Shown: positions 1 through 12,253, counted from the first letter of the stretch. The stretch is DNA of 64,000 bases from Rhopalosiphum padi (GCF_020882245.1 NC_083600.1:12462001-12526000); one strand, 5' to 3'. The notes: generated by a model from the letters alone, not told the origin. Numbers and translations: made by a program.

Positions 1-36
1 TCTATCACCAATATACATTTATGACTTAATTGTAAA

Positions 37-2650
37 ATGAAAACAAAAAATCAAACAATGAATTCTGTAAGTAATAAAAGAGAGTACCTTTAAAATTTTT
101 TTTTATTTAAATAATTATTATGAGAAAATATATAGTTATAAATAAAATTAGGTATTAGTATAATTTTATTTTATTAATTTGTCATTTTTCAGAAAAAAAT
201 ACAAAAAAAATTAGATCTTGAAGAAGTATTTTGTATCGCATGCAGGTGTATTTATTTACAACCAGTTACAATGCCATGTGGTCATACACTCTGTTTAGAA
301 TGTTTCAAAAGTATGGTGAATTTAACAGCATACCAGTGTCCATTGTGCCGCAGGCGTATTAGTAATTGGCTTCGAAAATTCAAAAATGATTGGGATGCTA
401 TGCTTAACGTGAACCTTTGGGAAGCTATACAACAACAGTACCCAGTAGAAGTACAGAAGAGGTTAAATGATGAAGATGATGGCCTTGAAGAACGTAATTA
501 TTAATAATTTTTATCTAATACATATCTAGTAAATGTTCAGTTTTCACAATCCTTTCTATCAATGGCATATTTACAACTTATTTTTTTGGGGGGAGGGTGG
601 TAAAAAGTTTATTATACCTATTATATATTTTATTGTATATTATAAATATTTTTCTAACATATCTACAATATTATGCATTATACTTAATAACTCATTAGGC
701 TTTTTAGCTAGTTGGGGAGCTATATATTGTGAGGGAGTTGGGGGTTAACTCACCAATGGCAACTATAAATCAAGCCATTTCTGCGGTAGAAGGGATTTAT
801 ATTGCATGCCTAACTATCTTGCCACACCATATCCAATACAATTAATTAAAAATTTATGGAACTTTACCACTTGGAGACTGTGAGACAAGTATAAGATAAT
901 AGGAAATCCACTGGACCTGGTAAGAGAAAGGATCTTACCAGCATGAACTGTCCCAACTTAATAAGGTCTTTGGGCCGAGTGCCAATGGTCACAGATGACA
1001 CAAGAAAACAAAAGTGAGAGAGACATCTACTTGTTCTTCTATGGTCTGTAACTAACATATATCATTTATAAATGATAGGCGTAAGTCATAAAAACTCAGT
1101 ACTGTAGTCTTCATAATTTAAAAGTAGATTCATACTAATAAAGTTGAGTAACTAAAAAATAAAATGTACTTGAGTACTTTGTAACCTAAACATTAATAAA
1201 TAGAAAAATGTGATGTAAACAACTAGATATAGCTTGAATCAATTTTTTTTTTCATTTCTAATAAACTTTGAAATACAAAGTGACTAATTAATAAAAAAAA
1301 AATAGTTTAGGTATTATAAAATGGACTAATTAACAGCATTGTATAAATTTATTTATGTTAAGGCATTACAAACCATGACTTTAGTCGAATTAAACTCAAA
1401 GAAGGAGAAATAAAAAAAGAATTTGATGACATGGAAATGAGTATTTATAAAGAACAAGAAGAAAAAGAGTTGCAAAGTTTGGAGATTGCTAAAAAATTAC
1501 AAGTACATTAAATAGATAATTTAATTTATCATTTTAAATACTTGTCATGTTTTAAATCATTTTTTTCATATTAAAAGGAAGAAGAAAATATTAAGATTCA
1601 AAAACAAATATCTTTGAATGAAGAATTAACACGTGGAGATTCTTTACTTGCAACGTCAATTCAAGAAAATGTAAGAATATAATTTTTTTTAATATAATCC
1701 TAGTCATGCAAATACAAATTAATATTATTGATAGATAATGAAAGAACTTCATCAAGAAGAAATAGTTTTAATACAGTCAGATTTGGATTTGGCCACAAAA
1801 TTACATGATCAAGTGAGCATATAGATATATAAAAAAAATAATATTATAATAAAAAACAAATGATTTTATGTTAAAGATATCGACTGAAACAAAAATGTGT
1901 ACAAATAATTTAGCTTCTAAAGTGAGTGAGACATTTTTAATTTTATTACTAGTATGTTTATAAAATAGAAATTCACTTTATTTTTTTTTTCTAGAAAAAT
2001 CAAAAGAAAAAAGGACCTTTGGATAAAATATTTTGTAAGATGTTTAATAGCTGTACATTGTTAGCTTATTGTTTAATACATTTTATATGTGTTTAGCAAA
2101 GAAAACTGAGAATAATTCTAAGATACAATGGAGTAATATACAAAATTGTAGTTTATCTAGCACTATCTCTTCATCCAGTACAATAATTTCAAATCAATCT
2201 TCTAATGCATCATTTTCAAGTAAGATAATTTAAAAAAGTATGTCTAAGTATTGTTTGGTAATATGATAAAATTATTTTTTAGGTTTTCCTTCAGATCCAT
2301 GTACAAGTTCTTCAACTACAGATGTATCTGAAATATTTGAAGATGAAAATTTGGATACTTGTACTTGTGGACGTTTACAAGATAATTTGACTACAAATAA
2401 TCCTTGTGCATTTTGCATAGCTCAAATAGCATTGTTGAACAAATTGTGGACTCAACAACAAAATGATTTTTTGATGGCTAAAGATTTAGAGAAAAAATTA
2501 CATATGAATAATTTTGAAGATTATAATTTGAGGAAAAGATCAAATTCAACTATTGGTCTTGGGCATAAGAAAAGAAGAAAACTGTCTAAAGGACAATTAA
2601 CATTGAAACAAGTATTAAAGGACAATGGCAACACAACATTTTGTAAATAG
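37..2650 (+). CDS. RNF168: RNF168-like RING E3 ubiquitin ligase, nine coding exons
   Basis: Spliced model (405 codons): 37-66, 193-493, 1363-1502, 1578-1670, 1735-1812, 1877-1921, 1995-2034, 2097-2219, 2283-2650. All junctions are GT-AG and the phases agree. The start is the first ATG after an in-frame TGA at 22-24. Residues about 24-60 form a C3HC4 RING (CIAC, then PCGHTLCLEC, then CPLCRRR). The following stretch (RISNW, then VNLWEAIQQQYP) matches the vertebrate RNF168/169 RING flank. The middle is charged and helical with a MIU-like motif (DLDLATKLHDQ). The C-terminal exon carries a second MIU-like helix (LMAKDLEKKL) followed by DYNLRKR, which resembles the LR motif that targets RNF168 to ubiquitylated nucleosomes. 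From the family, the expected role is ubiquitylation of H2A at DNA breaks in the nucleus. RNF169 is the main alternative. The gene is tail to tail with FAF1. Confidence 0.83.
494..1362 (+). other. Intron 2 of the RNF168-like gene
   Basis: This 869-bp intron has a GTAATT donor and a TTAAG acceptor. Its middle (about 690-1060) is less AT-rich than the flanks and could be an old repeat remnant, but I recognise no family. No ORF of note is present. Confidence 0.6.
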
Positions 2651-2754
2651 TATGAATTGTTTTTGAAGAAATATATAAACTAGGTATTAGGTATATAATT
2701 TAGAAATAATAATTAAAGACATTGAAGATTTAAATACTTATAAATACATTTTGT

Positions 2755-2760
2755 AATAAA
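2755..2760 (+). terminator. Poly(A) signal of the RNF168-like gene
   Basis: AATAAA lies 105 bases after the stop codon, within the 317-bp gap between two convergent genes. Confidence 0.6.
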
Positions 2761-2899
2761 GAGAAGAATTTTGTCAACATTTAGTTTTTTTTTACTCTTA
2801 CCAAATTTAAATAAAACATAACACTTGATAAATTTTAATTTTAAATGAAAAGCTATGTAGCATACAATTATAATTTTTAATAATAAAAACAATATTCTA

Positions 2900-2905
2900 T
2901 TTATT
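2900..2905 (-). terminator. Poly(A) signal of FAF1
   Basis: TTTATT on the plus strand reads AATAAA on the minus strand, 63 bases past the FAF1 stop. The two convergent 3' UTRs therefore nearly meet. Confidence 0.6.
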
Positions 2906-2967
2906 TTTGATAAAAAAAAACCTTATTTGTGATAAATTTATACATTCGTGTATTTACATACAGAGAC

Positions 2968-5900
2968 TTATCGTTCTTCCAGGGTTAATGTTTCTTGTGG
3001 ATACAGATTTAGTTCTTTCATGGTTTGAGTAACACCTAATGTTGTCAACTGTAAAAACCATATAATTGATTATTTAATAATGATATGAATAATAAAAAAA
3101 GTATTAATTATTTTTACTTACATCTCTTCTAGGCCAACTAGAAATTACTTTAAACTCTTCTTGACTGAAGCCATTTATATATAAATAGTCAAACAACACC
3201 TAAAATATTAACTTGTTATTAAAAACTTAAACTTATATTTTAATAAGGCCTTTCCAGGATTTTAAAGATTGGTTGAATTCTTCAGTCTTTTAAAATGAAA
3301 AATCAGCCAAAAGAAAGGCATTGAGACTTAAATGATAAATTAACACATAGTAGTGAAGGATTCAAATAAATGACTGTACACTGTGTATACTGTGTGTTAA
3401 ATTTTAAAGGTAACAGGAAATAAATGAACACATGACTGAATTTGATCCAGAATTTTTTTTATTGCGTACTCACATTTTTCAATGCTTTATCTTAATCATG
3501 CATTTAAAGGTATAATTTATTGATAAATTCAATGATATTTTTTTTATAAATTTGTTGTAATAATAAATACACCTTGTAGTTTTAATCAAAATAAATTATT
3601 ATAATACCTATAATTACAAATTACCTAAATTAAAACTTTTGACTGTCCTATAAACGTCAATTTTGAAGATATCAAAAAACTGTAAACATCAATTACTCAG
3701 AAAAAAATAAAGAAATCCAAATACAGTATCAAAAGTAGTGGTTCCTAATTAAGACATTTTTATTTTACTGTACATGCGCTGAATAGTTAAAAATTTGAAT
3801 TTATCAATTACAGATGTATTTATATATCATGTATGCAGTAAAAAAATTCCAAAACAAAGTAGACAAATTTAAAATCTCTTTTTTAAAAAAAAACCAATTT
3901 TCTCAATTCCAACAATTTTATCCTAGTTTTGGGAAGATTTTTTTTTGTTAATATTAAATTAATCTATATGTGCACATATGGTGAATAAAGAAATTAAGAG
4001 AGAAATTATTTTAACTATACAATAATATTTCAAACTAAAGATGTTACAACAGTTACATTTTAACAAATTCATTAAATATGTAATTGTTCTCATTTATCAA
4101 TATTTTAATTTTATACTCAAAATTGTCAGTCAAAATAAATGTATGGACACAATATTTATGTATATTTATTATTTAATAATAAAATAAAACAAAAGGAAAA
4201 AATATTATAATATAATGAATAGTTTACTTGTAAATTATCTGATGCCAGAAACCGTCGTTCTAAAAACTTTCCAAGAGGAAGCCTGAATCTGATTTTTGCA
4301 ACTTGATCACCAGGTTCTGGTTCTGCTGGAAGAGATGCTACAATACGTTGTCGAATAGCCTAGAAAAAACAAATTTATGTTAATAAATACAATTTAATAA
4401 ATCTTATTTTACAGTAATACCTCTTTTTCCGCAGCAATTTGTCTTTCTTGACTTTCAATTTGAGATCGAATTGCCTTTTCTTCCATTTCTTGCACTCTCT
4501 TTGTTTCTTCTTTAGCTCTAAAATTATATTGATTTGTTTATTTAATAAAGTTTTATAACTAGTATTTTAAAACTTGTAAATTAGAACTAAAAACCTACAC
4601 ACCTCAAATTAAAAATATGGTTCAAACCAATAAATATTATGAATAAGTATACCAACTACCAATTACATTAATAACTAAAAAAATAAAAATTAAGAAGATA
4701 TTGTTCCCACATATTTTCTCTGTCTTACTAACATATAACAAAAATTTCCATACAGCAGAATTAATTTTATGCTGTTAGTTTTAATACTAAAGTCAATTTA
4801 CCTATTATCAAACTTAAAAGATAAGAATATTATCCAAGGAATTTCAGAAACTTTTGTTGATATTTTTATTCTAAGATGAGTTTAGCTGTAAAGAATATTA
4901 CACCTTTAAAATGTTCTTAACTCGCTTTATTAAATTTATAATATTAATAAAAATCTCATGAGATTTTCAAGATAATTACCTTACCTTTAAGTTATATAAC
5001 AGGTAAAGTGACTAATATTAAAACTAACAGCATAAAAATAGATTTTGTTGAACACAAATTTGTTGTCGTACACATAAGACGAAGACAAAACATATAATGA
5101 CCTCTTAAGAGGGCACTACACTCACATTTATTGTTTCCGTCTTTTAAATGTGTAACATAGCAAATTTTAACTCAGCAATTCACATTCAGCTTTGTTAGTT
5201 AAAAAATTAGAGAGAATTGACTTATTATGAAACTTCATATTAAGAGCATTATCTGTGTTGGTATGATGGTTTTTTTTGATAGTTCAATTTTTTGGAAAAT
5301 TAGCATACATAAAATAATGTATTTAAAAATGTCCATAACTCCCTCATAAATTGAACTATTTTAAACAACCCACATACAAATAAAGATAATGTTCTTACCG
5401 TCAAGTTTCTAACTAAGTTGATTCACTCTAATTTTTAAACTACCAAAATTAAATGTGAATTAGTAAATTTGCTGTTATACGCTTAAGAAGCGTAGACAAT
5501 AAATGCAGGTGTAGCGTTCTCTTAAACTGTTGAAATATACCGATCAATAGCCAATGATTGTTGATAGGCTTCATCTTGTTCTACTTTAATCATTTCTCGC
5601 ATATTACGTTCCCCTTCTTCTTTAATTTCCACTTGCTGTTGTATAGCAAACATTTCTTGAGCATTTATAAGGCTCGATAATAATTCACTTATATTGCAAT
5701 CTCCTGTAAAATTTATAATAGGCATTTAGTAATTAAAATTAAAAATTACAGAATGAACTTTAATGAAGTATTACCATTTATAACTGATAATATTTCTGTA
5801 TTTGACCGATTACGCGTAAATAACACTAAAGCTGGAAGCCTGTTTATATCAATAGCTCTCAAAGTTATTTCAGCCATTGCACCCAATGATAGAGAGGCTG

Positions 5901-8461
5901 ATTGCAATATTCTAAAAAAAAATATATAAAAATTGTATTTACATTACAAAATTTTAAATTTATTTCTAGTTACCTATTTCTGTTAGATGGGTGTGTCATG
6001 TCCCATCCCCATACTAAAAAATTTGTATTGAGGTATTGTACAACTGATTCAAAACATAATAGTTGTGTGCAAAATACATTTGACAACACACTGCGATCAT
6101 GGTGCAAGTATACAGCTAATAAACGTTTCTAAAATAAATACATTCAAAATTATTGATTTTAGTTTTATATTTTTATAGAAATAAAAGCTATTTTATACAG
6201 TAAAATATAATTTGTAGGTAATTGATTATATAATAAATTTCAAGTCCTTATATCATGTTAATAATACTTACATCTCTGGCAGGTTTAAAACATGCAATTT
6301 TGATAGCTTGATCCAGTGTTCCCAAAAAAAACTGAGGTCTCATATCACCATAACGATTTTGAAATTCATCAATGAACTGAATGACACCAGCAAGTTCATC
6401 TTCAGTATCTTCAGCAACTAAATAATTTATAATCCAATTAATTACTGAGAATAAAACATATTATACAGCAAAAAAGTTTGTGATATTTTGAATTTTCTCT
6501 TTTATTCGATATTATATTAATAATAATATAAAATGTACCTGGCATTTATTGCTTTTTTGATCAAACTTACTTAATGGACGTATCCGAGTAGGTGCCTCAG
6601 TGTCCATGAACATAGTATCAACATCATCATCGTCGTCGTCAATACCACTTAATGATTCTGCTGCATCCTCAAATGGATCTTCTTCAGAAGATGATGACGA
6701 TGTGGACGAAGAAGAAGTAGATGATGAAGGCATTGGAGAATCACTTGTTTCCATATCAACAGCAGACTGCTTCAATAAATTTTTTTATTAATAACTCATT
6801 CAAAATACTATAGTAGTCATTAGTTAACTTGCTATAGTGGTGCTGTTACGTCTAACACTAACAAATAGTAGTATCATCTAAATAGTTAGCTGTACTCTGT
6901 CTAGCGAGAGAATGCGCTGCAAACCAACCAAAATCAGTTATTCTACGCATTCCTTAATGATACCCAGTCATAAGTGAACCAGTTTTGATAGTATAGTGAT
7001 GCGCATAATCGCTGCGTTCTCTCGCTGAACAGACTATAAGTAATTTTAAGACAACTATCCCAGCATGTTTACTTATCAAGAAATACATATTTTATAGGAT
7101 ACCAATAATCAATCACCCCCAAAAAGTTTTTAAGTTTTTAGTTTTAATTTTTTTTTAGACAATTTAAGCAAGTTAAAAATAATTAAATAAATTAACTATT
7201 GATTATGTTTTTTAAAAAATCTAGTATATTTGATGAGGTTATATCCAGAGTAAAAAAGTGATGACATTTTAACAGTGACACAATGACTCAAGCAATTTGT
7301 ATAATGTGAATAACCAAGTCAGTAATTTTGGATTGACCATACATTTGAAATTTATTTATTTTGTTAATTTTATAGTTCATATATACCAAATAAATAAGAT
7401 TGTTTATTAAAATTTTAAGAGAAATAAAATCAACACCATAAAATACTATTATTATAAAATTAATGGCAAGTCAATACATTTTTAATAGGTTTTTGTAAGG
7501 GACCATAGTTCATTATAAGTTACATAATAATAAAAAAAAATACTTACATTTAATCTAGTGTTGTATCTTCTTCTGGTATGTTTAAGTATTGAGTTTGATG
7601 GCTTCAATTTAAAATCATGCACTGGGTAGTTTATATGAGATTCTTCCAAAGTTGTAGCAGGAGTAACAAAATGCGGCCAACCTAACCATTGTTGATTACT
7701 AATAGGCAATTTAGTCAAGTTAGCAACAACTTCTTTCACTTGTGCAACAGTCTGATCAGACGAAAATGACAATTTATAAACTTGATATTCACTTGAAGTT
7801 GTAGCCTCCATTGTTATGTTTAGAGTGAACATTCGCAAATTAGCTCTTTTAAAAATTAGTAAAAGAAATATAAAATTAACCAGATAATATAATCAAAATA
7901 TTTAATAAATATCATACCTTCCATTTAGCTCTTGATTTAAATCTTCATCGCCACTGTTAAGATTCAGCTTAAATCTATCTGGAAGGTTAAGTTTGGAAAG
8001 TGTATCTTTATTTGAAGGATGTTGATTATTTGGCCACCCATTAAAATTTTGTAGGCAACATGGTATGTTAGTTTCAGCATAAACCATTGTTTTTAAATCA
8101 TCTAAAATAAAAATAATACTTATTAAGTAGATAAAATTGTTTAATATGTAATATTTCAAACATGATATAATTTAATTTAAAAAATCTAAAGTTGTACAAA
8201 TTAAAGAACTTAATTAATTAGAGTATAGAGTAAAATTAAAAATACAAGGAATAAGGTATTATATTTTGTTAAAGTAGAGAACTAATAATAGTATTAAAAC
8301 TGTTTACCTACAACTTTTATAAATTAAGTATTGTCTCATTAATTGTGAGCTTTAATAATAAATCAGGTAATGCATTTATAAATGGAAGTTTAAAAAAAAT
8401 AATGCAAATAATCTTTAAATTATAATATTATAAATTTAGCAACAATTTTATGTTTTTTCAA

Positions 8462-8492
<31 letters not shown>

Positions 8493-9088
8493 GACAATAG
8501 TTTACCTACAAATACTTTTAAAAGATTTATAAACATTAATTTTATTACAAAGTAATAAATAAATGTATTTAAAAATAAAAATAAATTATTAGGAAATTAC
8601 CAATTGTTGAACTATCGTTGACTATTATTGTGGCAATTATATGGCCATTTTGTTCAATTTCAATAGTAATTAAACGATGAGTTTGGTTTGATGTTGACGC
8701 AATCATACCCCTGAAATCATCTGCAATCATTACAGTTGGTGCATTTAGTTGAGTACTGCGTCCTTCGGACGGCAAGTGTTGAGTGTGCTTAGGCGTGACA
8801 TGTTGGACAGCAGCCTGAAAAGTAATAGATTTGCAGATGACTTAGCTAAGCTAATACAAATATCATTTTTTGATAGAAAGCTTGTGTAATTACCAGTAAG
8901 TCCCAATCGAAATTCGACAAGTGCATCAATGCTTCGCCAGCGTTATCGATACCAGTAATGGCCTATAGTACAATAAGACAACAATATTAGAAGGAGGTCG
9001 ACGGGAGTCCTTTGTCCCCCCACAAACCAGAATATATTATCATTATTATTACCTGAAAATCAGCTATAATGCCATTTTTGTCGTCCAT
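2968..9088 (-). CDS. FAF1: FAS-associated factor 1 (UBA-UBL-UAS-UBX p97 cofactor), fourteen coding exons
   Basis: Exons in transcript order: 9088-9053, 8962-8894, 8814-8601, 8101-7918, 7845-7548, 6766-6571, 6417-6272, 6128-5974, 5911-5775, 5703-5541, 4517-4421, 4359-4228, 3199-3122, 3048-2968. Total is 1986 nt, 661 residues (human FAF1 is 650). Every junction is GT-AG with matching phase. Residues 1-50 are a UBA domain (IIADFQAITGIDNAGEAL). Two ubiquitin-like segments follow at about 70-140 and 180-260, then an acidic Ser/Asp linker at 270-330. The UAS thioredoxin-like domain covers about 335-480 (LAVYLHHD, SVLSNVFC), a charged coiled coil 490-565 (ERNMREMIKVEQDEAY), and the C-terminal UBX domain about 580-661 (FRLPLGKFLERRF). 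FAF1 family proteins bring ubiquitylated clients to p97/VCP. The UBX loop reads WPR where FPR is usual. Introns host several MITEs. Confidence 0.95.
4694..5104. mobile_element. Palindromic TTAA-flanked MITE (piggyBac-like), copy A
   Basis: The element lies between TTAA at 4690-4693 and TTAA at 5105-5108, inside the FAF1 intron 4518-5540. Its ends are inverted (left CACATATTTTCTCTGTCTTA; right, reversed, ATATGTTTTGTCTTCGTCTT). A second inverted pair lies inside, with GCTGTTAGTTTTAATA at about 4770 and its complement at about 5003-5033. There is no coding sequence. TTAA target duplication points to piggyBac-type mobilisation; that is inference. Confidence 0.65.
5109..5521. mobile_element. Palindromic TTAA-flanked MITE (piggyBac-like), copy B
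   Basis: The element lies between TTAA at 5105-5108 (shared with copy A) and TTAA at 5522-5525. Its inverted ends start GAGGGCACTACAC on the left and GAGAACGCTACAC on the right (reversed), and both continue into CATTTATTGT. Arms of roughly 100 bases remain visibly complementary. Its right end lies only 15 bases from the GT donor (5539-5540) of the FAF1 exon 5541-5703. Confidence 0.7.
6895..7034. mobile_element. TA-flanked MITE in a FAF1 intron
   Basis: This 140-bp element is bounded by TA at 6893-6894 and 7035-7036. Its inverted ends are CTCTGTCTAGCGAGAGAATG and, reversed, GTCTGTTCAGCGAGAGAACG. It lies in the intron between exons 7548-7845 and 6571-6766. A relative sits at 43375-43464. The TA duplication suggests Tc1/mariner-type mobilisation. 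Confidence 0.65.
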
Positions 9089-9870
9089 GTTGCAAGACAG
9101 TAGGAGTGGTGTCGATAAAACGAAAAAACCACCAGATGGATCAGTTGGACATGACGAATATTACTGTGGCTGGTACCTACTGCTGTCTGCTAGTGATGGG
9201 CACCGTGTCGCCAGACGAATCTACTTGCGCAAACAAAATTGGGACGTTAATATCACTTGTACGATAAGCGGACGAAACGACAATACGTGACGGTGAAACG
9301 CGCTGCGAGTTGTAGTAGTTTATACTCTACGACGATGTTATTATTAGTTTCAAATTAATACACTTCGAACGTTTCGACTTCCAGCGTACACAGTGCTTTG
9401 TATCGATATTCGGCAGAGACTAGTGTTAGAATTGTGGGGCTGCAGCGCGCACACACGACACACAACGGGAACGTCGGGAACAACGGCGTAAGTCAGCTGT
9501 TTAACAGTGGCCGTGCGGGACCTCCACCATCAAACCATCAACCATGACTTGTCACTATGTAGCAATATAAAGATTATACAGTGATTGTACTTTGTGTACT
9601 TTACTGACGTGGTGGGCGAGTGGATGCGTGAGTGCGGGCGGGCGTTCATCCGTTGGTATTGTTATTTGTTATGCTATTGCCTATAGCTATATATAATATA
9701 TATATATATATATGTAGTAGGTATAATATTATTATAGTTCATAGTACACAATATAGTAATGTTATTGTCCGATAGTCCTAGTCCGTACTCGTCAGTCGTC
9801 GCCCGTTGGCTAAAAAGAGAAAATTCGACAGGCGACAACAGCTGCTGCTGCTGGTACCATCTGTTATTAT
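9089..9870 (-). promoter_or_regulatory. FAF1 upstream region, GC-enriched
   Basis: Immediately upstream of the FAF1 start the base composition changes from AT-rich to CpG-containing for about 500 bases (about 9089-9560), as expected for the 5' UTR and promoter. No TATA box is placed convincingly. A (TA)n run lies at 9689-9714. No coding region is seen. Confidence 0.45.
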
Positions 9871-9872
9871 AG

Positions 9873-9960
9873 GGTATTACTAAAACCCGTGACGGGACGG
9901 GACCGATTCCATTCCAACTGTGATAACAAAAACAGTGTTACCTGGACATGCCCGACGAAA
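9873..9960. repeat. Dispersed repeat with GGGACGGGACCGATTCC core
   Basis: The segment starting GGGTATTACTAAAACCCG and continuing through GACGGGACGGGACCGATTCC is present again in inverted orientation at about 25690-25790, with the flanking AAAAACAGTGT also shared. It is an interspersed element of unknown type. Confidence 0.5.
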
Positions 9961-10252
9961 AAAAATACTTTCTAATTACCCATAATATTATATTTTAATC
10001 TATTTGATATTTTGATATATTTAAATATATAACTATTGTCTATTATATTAATTAATTATTTTTTCAAATATAAAATATACATAGCATTAACCAAAAATAT
10101 AATATTAACAAAGAATAAGAATTATTGTGAAAACAGTATATACTCGTATTACTTAATTTAATAACATAACATATATCATGGGCTACGGCAACATAGTTGC
10201 CCAGCTTAAGTGACGATCTGCAGTGAACTCCCAAACATATAAGCGTGCGGAA

Positions 10253-10283
10253 AGGGCGTGCTGAGCTTGCTCAGTCACGCCCT
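10253..10283. other. Strong short hairpin
   Basis: AGGGCGTGCTGAGC is followed after TT by its complement with one extra base, giving a 14-bp stem with one bulge and a minimal loop. It lies beside another small palindrome (GGCAACATAGTTGCC at about 10188-10202) just left of the hAT relic and may belong to a transposon end. Nothing shows that it is transcribed. Confidence 0.4.
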
Positions 10284-10429
10284 GTGATTGTTCATGGGCC
10301 GAAGCGCCTGATGCCTGAGGCCCTATGCCTGAATCTACCTAAATAATTAAATTCATTAAATTTTAGATAATTTTTTTAAAGCGAATTTAAAAAAAAATTG
10401 AATAATTCATTATCATTAATTTAAGATTT

Positions 10430-10922
10430 AAGCAGGATACATTTGTCTTGGTTGATGCTATGGCAGGCATGTTTAATATGAATATAACTCATAATACTAC
10501 AAAAATGTTAAAATTTTCCAAGGTTTCAGAGGAAGATATATTTACTGAACTGAAACTTAAAAAATTATCAAAATGTATGCAAACTAAATGGTGATACTAT
10601 AATGAATTTGTTTATGAATGAATTTATTGGTTGAAAAAAACTGGAAATTCCACAATATATACTTGTGTTTTTAAAACTTTAAAATTTTTACAACCATACC
10701 TGTAACTAGTGTAACTAGCTGTACGTGCAGTGAACGCGTTTTTTCAAAATTAAACATAGTAAAAAACAAATTTAAAAATATAAATTATGCAATACAATGG
10801 GTCATGAACGTTTGAAGTCAATATTAATACTTTTCACAGAACAAGAAATGGTATCGAATGTATATTTAAATGCAGTAATATATGAATTCAATAATATGAG
10901 TAATAGACGAATGTCTCTTTGA
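10430..10922 (+). pseudogene. Decayed hAT transposase, C-terminal dimerisation region
   Basis: From about 10690 one frame reads TIPVTSVTSCTCSERVFSKL, the hAT dimerisation signature (the usual form is close to LTLPVS-A-ERSFSKLK-IK). After KNKFKN the frame is lost, and it resumes in another frame as MGHERLKSILILF up to a TGA at 10920-10922, matching the next block of the same domain (the usual form is like MSQERL--L-ILSIE). Upstream to about 10430 weak hAT-like coding with stops is visible. The copy is broken by at least one frameshift and several stops and cannot encode active transposase. Confidence 0.65.
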
Positions 10923-11218
10923 GTACATAAACATATTTATGATTTCTAGCTAAGTAATTCATAATTATTAAATTTGTTAGATAATTATATTTATTTTAAT
11001 TTACTAGTATCTGTTTAATGTTAAGTATTTAAAATAATTTACTTACAATTATTTTAAACTATGTAAGAAAAGGTAATAAAATGTTGATCAGACATCAGAA
11101 AGTCGATGATAAATATGGGCACTACCCACTTTTAGAGTCTGCGCACGCCTATGCTTCCAAATGATTTAAAACTTATAAAACATAAATAACAAATTAAAGT
11201 AGGCTATACTCTATCTTT

Positions 11219-12253
11219 TGGGGCGTGTATAATTTGAGCCAAAAACAACCTGAAGAAAAAAACATTTATGTAATTTGTGCCACTTTTTAAAGTTGTTTAG
11301 TTTGCGCCACATAAAACTAAATAAAATGACATTAGATAATCTGCACCATTTTGTACCTTCAAGAATTGTAATTTGCGCCACTTTTAAATAACTAAACAAT
11401 TTTTTTTTACAAAATAACATATTATTGTATTTTTAATTATTGATCAATCAAGTTCATCATTTTAATAGTTATACATTTCTAGAAAATTATTAAAAGTAAT
11501 TAAAAAAAAGTATTAAATAATTATAATTCCAATGTATAAAATTCAGCCATATTAAAGTAAGTTATAAATAAATGTATATAAGTATACTTAAATTCTAACA
11601 ATTGAAGTTAAAAGTGTGGCGCAGATTACATATTGTATTTCGTTTTCTGTCATGGCACAAATTACTGAAATTAATTTTTAGATGTGACCAGTGGCGTCAG
11701 CGGCATGCGCAGGGGGGGTGTTAGGGAGATATTATGACATCCCCCCCTTAAAAATAAGTACCTATCTGTTCAAATAATGAAACGATGACAAAAAAAAATC
11801 CATGTCAATTCATGCATATAATTATGATTTATGACACCCCCCTTAAAAAAATCCTGCGTACGACACTGAGTGGCGTAGCCTGAATTTTTTTAGGGGGGAG
11901 GATTGTTATAAAATAAAATAAATCTATAATATATTAATTGAATGATAATGACTAATATCACCAATGCAGTAAAAAACGTGAGTACGGCATAACAGAATAC
12001 ATTTTACCACGACCAAATGAATAATGTATTCCTATATTATAAACATTATATTTTTGATAAAAATGCCGTCGAAGGGGGGGGTCAACACCTAAAATCCCCC
12101 CTGGTTACGCCACTTGATGTGGCGCAAAATACATGTACCTACTATTATTATATTTCGGCGCAAATTACATACGCATTTAAATCTACCTATTGGTGGCGCA
12201 AATTACAGGTACCTAATAAAATTGGCGCAAAATACCTACCATCTCCCATCTTT
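11219..12253. mobile_element. Foldback-like element built of GGCGCAAATTAC sub-repeats
   Basis: The left half carries several copies of AATTTGCGCCAC-type words (about 11230-11400). The right half carries the same word inverted (GGCGCAAATTACA-type, about 11610-11670 and 12118-12240). The ends are loosely inverted (left GGGGCGTGTATAATTTGAGCC; right, reversed, GGGAGATGGTAGGTATTTTG). ATCTTT occurs at both borders (11213-11218 and 12248-12253) and may be the target duplication. It interrupts one unit of the 176-bp array. The family is unknown. Confidence 0.55.
11689..12115. mobile_element. hAT-type MITE, possibly composite, with 8-bp target duplication
   Basis: The ends are CAGTGGCGTCAGC and, reversed, AAGTGGCGTAACC. 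Direct flanks are GATGTGAC (11681-11688) and GATGTGGC (12116-12123), an 8-bp duplication with one mismatch, as hAT elements make. Internally, CGACACTG at 11861-11868 and AGTGGCGTAGCC at 11869-11880 suggest two related MITEs joined end to end. Both carry runs of C or G (CCCCCCTT, GGGGGGG). It is nested within the foldback-like element. Confidence 0.7.

Noticed and set aside
6600..6791. Plus ORF with Ser/Asp runs
   Set aside because: Antisense of the acidic Ser/Asp-rich FAF1 exon 6571-6766.
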